From contig CM027384.1 in NCBI GenBank assembly GCA_015680905.1, forward strand, positions 67,091,001 to 67,155,000: a stretch of 64,000 bases of DNA, given 5' to 3'. The notes below the pieces were generated by a model. It ran no database searches, was not told where the DNA came from, and saw nothing but the letters and a program-made list of their open reading frames with translations. How positions within the stretch are numbered: position 1 is the first letter of the stretch; every line of letters begins with the position of its first letter. Below, in pieces: positions 57,873-64,000 of this stretch. The DNA comes from Coptis chinensis (taxonomy: Eukaryota > Streptophyta > Magnoliopsida > Ranunculales > Ranunculaceae). A program made the position numbers and the translations under genes.

Positions 57873-58206
57873 TCTAAATTTGAGCTTGTATGTCTTTTAA
57901 TTTGAGTTTGTATGTCTTTTAATTTATGACGTACTTTAATTTGAGTTTGTATTTTGATTTTAATTAGAATGTACTTTAATTGAATATTTTCTTTTAATTT
58001 TAGTTAAGTTACCTTAATTTAAAGTTGATACTTTTTATCATTCTAAATTTTTTTTGGCAGAGTCTACTTTGTATTTTCAAAATTCTCATATACACAAATC
58101 CTTTCATAAAACCACAAATACATAGAAATACTTGAAACACAAATACATAGAAATTGAAACGATAAATAAACACAAAGTCCAAATTAAGTACAAATATAAA
58201 TAGAAA

Positions 58207-58703
58207 TCAAGTCTGACCACGCCGCCTACGCCTACTTTTCAAATGCTCGACCAATTCATTCTTCAATCTATCATGAACAACTTTTGAATGAACCCTCTTG
58301 ACGCCAGATGCCCAACGAGATAGAACAAAGTGGCGTTGATCTTCAGATGCACCTTCTCTATATGGCAATTCATACTCAGGAATATACTGCGAGATATCCG
58401 TTTCACGTTCATCTTCACAATTATATTGTGTAAAATGATGCAAGCCCTCATAACAGTAGCCATGGTCTCCAAATACCATAATTTGCACGGATTCGCTAAA
58501 ATAGCCCAACGCGACTTCAATATACCAAACGCCCGCTCTATGTCTGTTCTAGCAGCTTCTTGCTTCTTTGCAAAATATTTGTCTTGTGCAACAGTCGGTT
58601 TAGCAATCGTTTAAATCAAGGTGGCATAATTAGGATAAATACCATCAGCCAAGTAATAACTCATATCATAATGATGACCATTCACAGTGTAGTTACAAGG
58701 AAT
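58207..58703 (-). pseudogene. Harbinger DDE transposase, C-terminal part
   Basis: Read on the minus strand from 58703: NYTVNGHHYDMSYYLADGIYP, then a stop near 58610, FAKKQEAARTDIERAFGILK and SRWAILANP, then MRACIILHNIIV, then a basic end RRRRRG. This is the C-terminal half of the DDE_Tnp_4 family. The catalytic Glu region ERAFG is present, but the upstream Asp residues are missing because of the CACTA insertion. A frame change occurs near 58430. Confidence 0.87.
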
Positions 58704-58719
58704 CACTACTACAGAATGA

Positions 58720-58998
58720 CACTTATACAACTGTTTTTAAGTGTGGTATAAATATATTTACCACTGTTATACAACCGTGACAATAGGTGGTGTGGTATAT
58801 AATAATAGCAAAACTGTGGTATATATATTTAACGGATACCACGGTTTTTCAAAGAACCGTGGTTTGTATGCCCATTATATACCACGGTTGTCAACAGAAC
58901 CGTGGCATATAAGCTATTGAAACCGTGGTTTATATTAGTGTATGTGTTATAACACAGTGGTATATAGTTATACTAAATACTATGGTTTATGCCAAACC
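58720..58998. repeat. Subterminal repeats of the CACTA element
   Basis: About ten copies of AACCGTGGTATATA or its inverse ATACCACGGTT in both orientations. Such arrays bind the transposase in En/Spm elements. Confidence 0.8.
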
Positions 58999-59001
58999 GT
59001 G

Positions 59002-59002
<1 letters not shown>

Positions 59003-59066
<64 letters not shown>
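59003..59066. repeat. TA then ATA microsatellite
   Basis: A (TA)n run passes into about 15 ATA triplets. It produces the poly-Ile shadow frame on the minus strand. Confidence 0.9.
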
Positions 59067-59068
<2 letters not shown>

Positions 59069-59329
59069 GTCTTCCACTTAAAAACTGAACCTGCATAACA
59101 AAATTTATACCGGCCTACATACAACATTTTCATCTTCCCAACAAATTCCAAAATGTACAATAAACTATCAAACATTGCAAAAAAAAAAGATAATAATAAA
59201 AAAACTTCCATTAATTTTTTTCCATCTTCCCAACAAATTTCAAAATGTACAATAAACTATCAAACATAAATTAAAAAGGTAAGACTCATAAATTAAACTG
59301 GAGGGGTCCGAACATAGCTAAAACTTATC

Positions 59330-62300
59330 GTCATTCGCTTCCGACTGAAACACCCTATTTTCCTGGATGAACTGAATAATATCGAGCCGAACACCGTCAA
59401 GTTCATCTTGCGTGTATGTCTCCTTCAGTTCTAAATTTGTTATCTGGATGAGTCAAAGCACAACATGTGGAGTTACTATATAAGAATAAGGCGAAGTCGT
59501 TGAATTGAGCCAAATAAAGTGTTTGTCAAAACTTTCGAATATCTTATTTTCAAATGATCCAGTTGAACAAGCTTCTACTATTTCCCTCATAAACTTCATT
59601 GTATAATACCCACACTCTGTGCCACCTGGTTGATATGGGCCCTAACATATAGACTCACAACATATGTAAACATATACTTTTCAAAGAAAAAGACAATAAT
59701 GTGTAGGATTTGTTTACCTTGATCTTGTCCCACTTCAGCGGAACTCGTTTCCCATCAATCCTTTGCAATGTGAGGACCGCACTTCACAATAAGATAAATG
59801 CAAAACATTTAATTCACAATCGCTAGTGGGAAGTCTAATTGGAGACGTTTTTAGTACTTCATTTAATTCAATCCTTTATATACCTTCACGATGGTAGTAC
59901 CTCAAAATGTTAAGATATGTCAAAAAAATATAGCTATGCTCACCTCCTAAAATATATTGCTATATCTGAGCTTGGTTCACCATGCTTCGAATCCAACCAA
60001 ATGAAAGACATACGGATAGATCAATGACAATTAAAACCCAATGGCCGCTATGAAAGAAAAAGGGGAAAAAAAAAAGAATGGAAAACAATCAATTACAATT
60101 GATAGTTTTATCAATTTAAACAATACAATCGTGATAGGATCGTTTATGTCCTTACCCGGATTGTAAGGAATGAGAACAATTTTCTTTCCACTTGCATTCC
60201 AATGTTTCTACAATGATTTCAGTTTTAGCAGTTCCATCTGCTCTTGTAAAAGATAAAGGATTAACAAATCCAACAATGTCACGGCAAAGACAAATTCATT
60301 TGTAAAAGGATTCTAAAAGGAAAAAATCAACATCATAAATAAATTTAAATAACTAATATTTGATTAAAATCACCAATAATAAAACCTTCAAGATATGCTT
60401 ACCTCATGTATGCAATTAAACAAATAGCTTCTAAGCTATCCATATTACACACATCCAACAAATCACATTTCTCGATAACAAATTTTTCTGTATCTTCTCC
60501 AAACAACTCTTTTCCAACTGGAAAAAATACCACACCATGGGTTCCGGGAAGCATGATATTGAGCAGTCCCTTGAAAGAATCAATTGGACCTTGATGACGA
60601 CTAGCACTACTTTTACTTGTCTCTTCCTAAATTATTGAAAATTCAAACCAACCAGGCGTTAAAATCATAGCGAATAGGAAATTAAAAAATTGCATATAAA
60701 AGGCTCTTTTACCTCAATGTCGTCCTTAAAAAGAACAAGGTCTTTTGGCCATGGAACTTGTGTGCCAACTGCATCTTCCACATGCATCTACTTCGTAATT
60801 CACTTGTATAGGAAGATAGTAACGACCAGCATCCTTAGAAACAAGTGACTTAACCGCCACACGAAAATTCCCAGATCCCAAAAGATGACCATGAACTTTA
60901 TCGTTTGGTCCACACTCCTCGTAGACCAATCCTTTAGCAACAATATTTGTTCTAGAATTCACAGCTAAACTACACTCTTGCTCCTGTAACCGGCCAAGCA
61001 AATCATATTGGAACCAAAACAAATTATTTCTATATTGCAAAAAGTTAATTAAAATTTACCTTCCCTAGACCAGATTTGGGACCCAAAGAAGGTGATTGGC
61101 CTGTTCCTTTCTTATTTACTCTCTTTACATAATCAGATTTCAGCTTTGGTGATGGTTGTGTTGTTTTGGCCTTGCCTTTGGACTACATGTAAAAAAAAAA
61201 CAAATTATTATGCATGGAAAAATGAATAATTGCATATAAAAGGCTCTCTCAATTTACCTCAATGTCGTCCTTAAGCAGAACAAAGTCTTTTGGCCACGGA
61301 ACTTGTGTGCCAACTGCATCTTCCACATACATTATCTCATCATTCACCTGTATAGGAAGATGGTAACGACCAGCATCCTTAGAAACAAGTGACTTAACCG
61401 CCACACGAAAATTCCCAGATCCCAAAAGATGACCGTGAATTTTATCGTTTGGTCCACACTCTTTATAGACCAATCCTTTAGCAACAATATTTGTTCTAGA
61501 ATTCACAGCTAAACTACACTCTTGCTCCTGTAACCAGCCAAGCAAATCATATTGGAACCAAAGCAAATTATTTCTATATTGCAAAAACTTAATTAAAATT
61601 TACCTTCCCTAGACTAGATTTGGGACCCAAAGAAGGTGATTGACATGTTCCTTTCTTATCTACTCTCTTTACATGACTAGGTTTTAGCTTTGATGACGGT
61701 TGGGTTGTTTTGGCCTTGTCTTTGGACTACATGTAAAAAAAAAACAAATTATTACGCATGGAACAAAAAAGAAAACTGTGGATCATGATAAACAAAATTA
61801 CTTACTTGCTGAAATTTTCTCACTACTTTATGCCCTTGATGTTCAGTAGAAGAGCATACCATATGATCTCTACTGACACTAGTAACGCTGTTTGAAGAGA
61901 TCTTTTTGGAGCCTCCATTCTCCAACCTTTGGACTCTTTCTAACACCATCCTTAATTCTTTTTGAAGTCCTGAGTTCTGGTTTTGTTCGAACAAATTTTG
62001 GGTCTGTAATTCTTGTATTCTTTCTTGGTCCTCTTGAATTGTTGACTCAAGGTTAGCGATGTGTTTCCGTGAGCCACGTTTCATGAGGCTGAAGTACGTG
62101 GTGGGTATAACCCCCTTCCCTGCAGATCTCACACGACCAGAATGTTCGGGTGTGCCTAATGCTAAAGTTAAGACGTCTTTGCTTCCTTGAGTAGATACCT
62201 TCCCCTCTGCAACTTGCTTTTTCAGCACATCCTTAATATATATTTTTTCAAATAAAAAAGGAATTGGAATATATTAGAACATAAGCATTGATAAGGACCA

Positions 62301-62581
62301 TAAAAAGTATTGACAAAAAGTTGATCTTACGATTTTTTTCATCTACTTCTTTAGCAGCATCGTCTTTGTATGTTTCTTTTTTCGTTTGGTGCGATCTTTT
62401 CCATATTATAGCCCTATCAGATGGATCAAAAGCTGGTCCCAACTCTTTTTTCTATGGTTAAGCAATAATCATGCAAACAACTTAGTCAGAACATATTTGC
62501 ATGGTGTATACGTGTCTGTGGAATCTAGACAAATGTTAACAATGCACGTACTAAATTTTTGCCAAGATTAGCCAAACTCAT
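59330..62581 (-). pseudogene. CACTA gene: Ptta/En/Spm domain plus Ulp1-type protease
   Basis: N-terminal pieces on the minus strand: 62581-62552 (possible first exon), 62451-62331 (LGPAFDPSDRAIIWKRSHQT), 62235-61752 (LALGTPEHSGRVRSAGKGV, then a coiled coil). These match the plant transposase Ptta/En/Spm family (PF03004). A repeated exon pair follows (61584-61250 and 61040-60726, NFRVAVKSLVSKDAGRY). Towards the end are FVIEKCDLLDVCNMDSLEA (about 60480), GHWVLIVID with the catalytic His (about 60045), WLDSKHGEPSSD with the Asp (about 59990) and TECGYYTMKFMREI with the catalytic Cys (about 59620). These are the C48 (Ulp1) triad landmarks. Frame changes (an A run near 62335; between VID and WLD) and stops make this copy inactive. 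Confidence 0.75.
60691..61760. repeat. ~540-bp tandem duplication inside the CACTA gene
   Basis: Unit 1 starts TGCATATAAAAGGCTCTTTT at 60691 and unit 2 starts TGCATATAAAAGGCTCTCTC at 61231. Each holds the same exon (KSLVSKDAGRY...LPIQVN), the same intron start and a second short exon region. They differ at scattered bases and small indels, so the duplication is not brand new. Confidence 0.88.
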
Positions 62582-63901
62582 CTTTCCCGTCTAGTGGTTA
62601 TATTTTTTTTTGCCGCCTATTTGTGAATTGAGCTTGCTAATTTCCTGCAAAACAATTCTACACTTATCATCTCATTTGGGTGAGGACCGAAGCCTGCTAA
62701 AACTGACAATACAATCCCCCACACACTAACTAGACTCGAATCATCTATCAGCAGTATCATCTAGATGGAAAAAATGAAACAGTAGAATAAGAGTGCTGAA
62801 ATTATGCTATTCTAATGTGCTGAAAAACAAGTTGCTCTTATGCTACTCTTAGCACTCTTATGCTACTCTAATGTGCTAACCAAGACTAAAATTATGCTAA
62901 CTCTAATGTCCTGAAGTTCTTTTAATTCTTTCATTATAAAAAGAAAAACATCAATCAGTTAGAGGCTTAGAGCTATTGATTTCATAGTATTTAGCAGGGT
63001 TATATGATGAGAATGATAACAAAATTTCATTCTAAGCTACTTGGATGTTAGTTTTATGGACTGGTAATAGTCTAGCCAAACCCACCTTATTACATGGTGC
63101 CTTTCGCCTGTTTCTTTAGAAAGGCCCTCAAGAAAGAGAGCAGCAACATCCTATTGTCCAAGTGAATCGATTGATGTATTTAGAAAGGAAAAGGGACACA
63201 TATAGTGCGACAAATAAAAATTGATAGCTTAAATATTAAGTATTTTCTATGCATACCATATTTTGAGAAATGCTAGCAGAAAACTCACGTTGTGAGTTGC
63301 ATACATACTCTTCAGTCTACACATTTTCTTGGGATCAAACTCTAATTACAATATTACATCCTTATGCAAAAAGTGAATCCCAACATAAAATAGGTCATAC
63401 AGAGCTTACACCAACTTACTAACACAGGTTGATTACTGACAATGCCTGAAACCTTATAAGCCAACTGATAAAACTCAAAATACAGTAATATGACCCAAAA
63501 AAAAATGTAATATACCTATTTCTCATCTATCAGCCACTAGAATTAGAGTGAAATGAAAATCAAGACAGATTACAATAAAAACAGTTCATAAGTCCGTAGC
63601 ATGTACATCTTGGGGAGACAAAATTTCATGTTCAAGGCGGTGATATTGATCACCCAATGAATTCAATTTCAGTATAACTATAAACCATACCTAAAGGTTA
63701 AACTCCATTATGTTAGCTAGCATTCTAGCAAGTTGTTGAATGGAAATAATCAGGATGACTAGTAAGTTTGAAAATCTATTCTAAATTTCCTAATATAGAA
63801 ATCTATAGTTTTAGTGATGCCGACTGGGTTACCACACATTCCAATTAACAATTAAAACACTCTGAAGCAACACTTTAGAGTTGCACTGAGCTACCCCAAC
63901 A
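62582..63901. other. Intergenic or CACTA 5' region, no gene recognised
   Basis: From 62790 to 62920 the words TGCTAATCTAATG and CTTATGCTACTCT recur several times. No coding family recognised. It may be the upstream part of the CACTA element, since no element end was found before it. Confidence 0.4.
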
Positions 63902-64000
63902 TAGGGGTGTAAAATGGGCCGGGCCGGGCTAGCCCGGCCCTCAAATCATGAAGCCCATATGATTTGAAGGCCGGGCTGGCCCAGCCCCCTTATGCTATGA
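63902..64000. mobile_element. Edge of a hAT-like element
   Basis: TAGGGGTGTAAAATGGGCCGG is the common hAT tip, followed by GGGCCGGGCTAGCCCGGCCC and GGCCGGGCTGGCCC words typical of these elements. The rest lies beyond the window. Confidence 0.65.

Larger units (their letters stand above)
56452..58703. mobile_element. PIF/Harbinger element, interrupted by a CACTA element
   Basis: Left end GAGCATCTTTAGTAGAGAC after TAA (56449-56451) matches the common Harbinger tip GAGCATCTCTAGYAGA. Inside are a Myb/SANT-like gene on the plus strand and a DDE transposase on the minus strand, the two-gene layout of plant PIF/Harbinger elements. The transposase is cut at 58703 by the CACTA tip; its upstream part lies beyond the window or is lost. 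Confidence 0.8.
58704..62581 (-). mobile_element. CACTA (En/Spm) element, one end in window
   Basis: It begins CACTACTACAGAATGACAC, the En/Spm-type tip, directly inside the Harbinger transposase frame. Subterminal repeats and a minus-strand gene with En/Spm-type transposase and Ulp1-like domains follow. No inverted copy of the tip was found up to 64000, so the other end is outside the window or lost. The right limit given is the start of the gene, not a proven element end. Confidence 0.78.

Overview
The window is nuclear DNA of a flowering plant, most likely a eudicot. Genes have many GT-AG introns, intergenic DNA is AT-rich, and about half of the window is nested, decayed transposable elements. 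The host genes are plant families: a SYP5-type Qc-SNARE, a CHUP1-like protein, the rRNA-processing factor KRR1, a DUF630/DUF632 protein, a lumenal immunophilin FKBP16-4 and a PPR-like protein. I cannot name the species.

Layout. 1-6.0 kb: promoter, probable 5'UTR intron and five coding exons of a SYP5-like syntaxin. 7.5-11.7 kb: copy A of a ~4.26-kb segmental duplication holding an intact CHUP1-like gene, a MITE and the left half of a MULE with a plant mobile domain (PMD). 11.7-15.5 kb: a Ty3 chromovirus lacking its 5' end, whose 3' LTR lies inside exon 7 of a second, dead KRR1 copy. 16.3-21.1 kb: complete 13-exon KRR1. 22.5-23.3 kb: first exon of a DUF630/632 gene, cut off. 23.4-27.7 kb: copy B of the duplication, with a frameshifted CHUP1-like copy. 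In copy B the PMD MULE is full length (25.8-35.2 kb) and carries a nested L1-type LINE (about 28.6-34.6 kb). 35.5-42.2 kb: ten-exon FKBP16-4. 43.0-43.8 kb: PPR-like gene on the minus strand. 45.4-47.6 kb: MULE SWIM-domain remnant and a hairpin-forming minisatellite. 49.3-50.6 kb: 5'-truncated lysyl-tRNA synthetase pseudogene. 51.7-54.2 kb: PIF/Harbinger-like element carrying a cysteine-protease fragment. 54.3-56.3 kb: a hAT MITE with a perfect 8-bp target duplication and two more copies of the MITE. 56.5-58.7 kb: Harbinger element with Myb-like and DDE genes. 58.7 kb onward: a CACTA element with a Ulp1-type protease domain, inserted into the Harbinger transposase. The window ends at the edge of a hAT-like element.

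The live genes are unrelated housekeeping or organelle genes and do not form a pathway. I saw no defence or biosynthetic cluster. The most unusual points are a His at the zero-layer Gln position of the SYP5-like SNARE, the recent duplication in which one CHUP1-like copy has broken in its signature motif, a 403-414-bp MITE family with GTACAAAATATC ends, a gene fragment carried inside a Harbinger-like element, and a recurring Trp-to-stop or C-to-T nonsense pattern in the dead transposons.

All splice junctions were inferred by eye from GT/AG sites and from remembered family similarity. No database search or alignment program was used.
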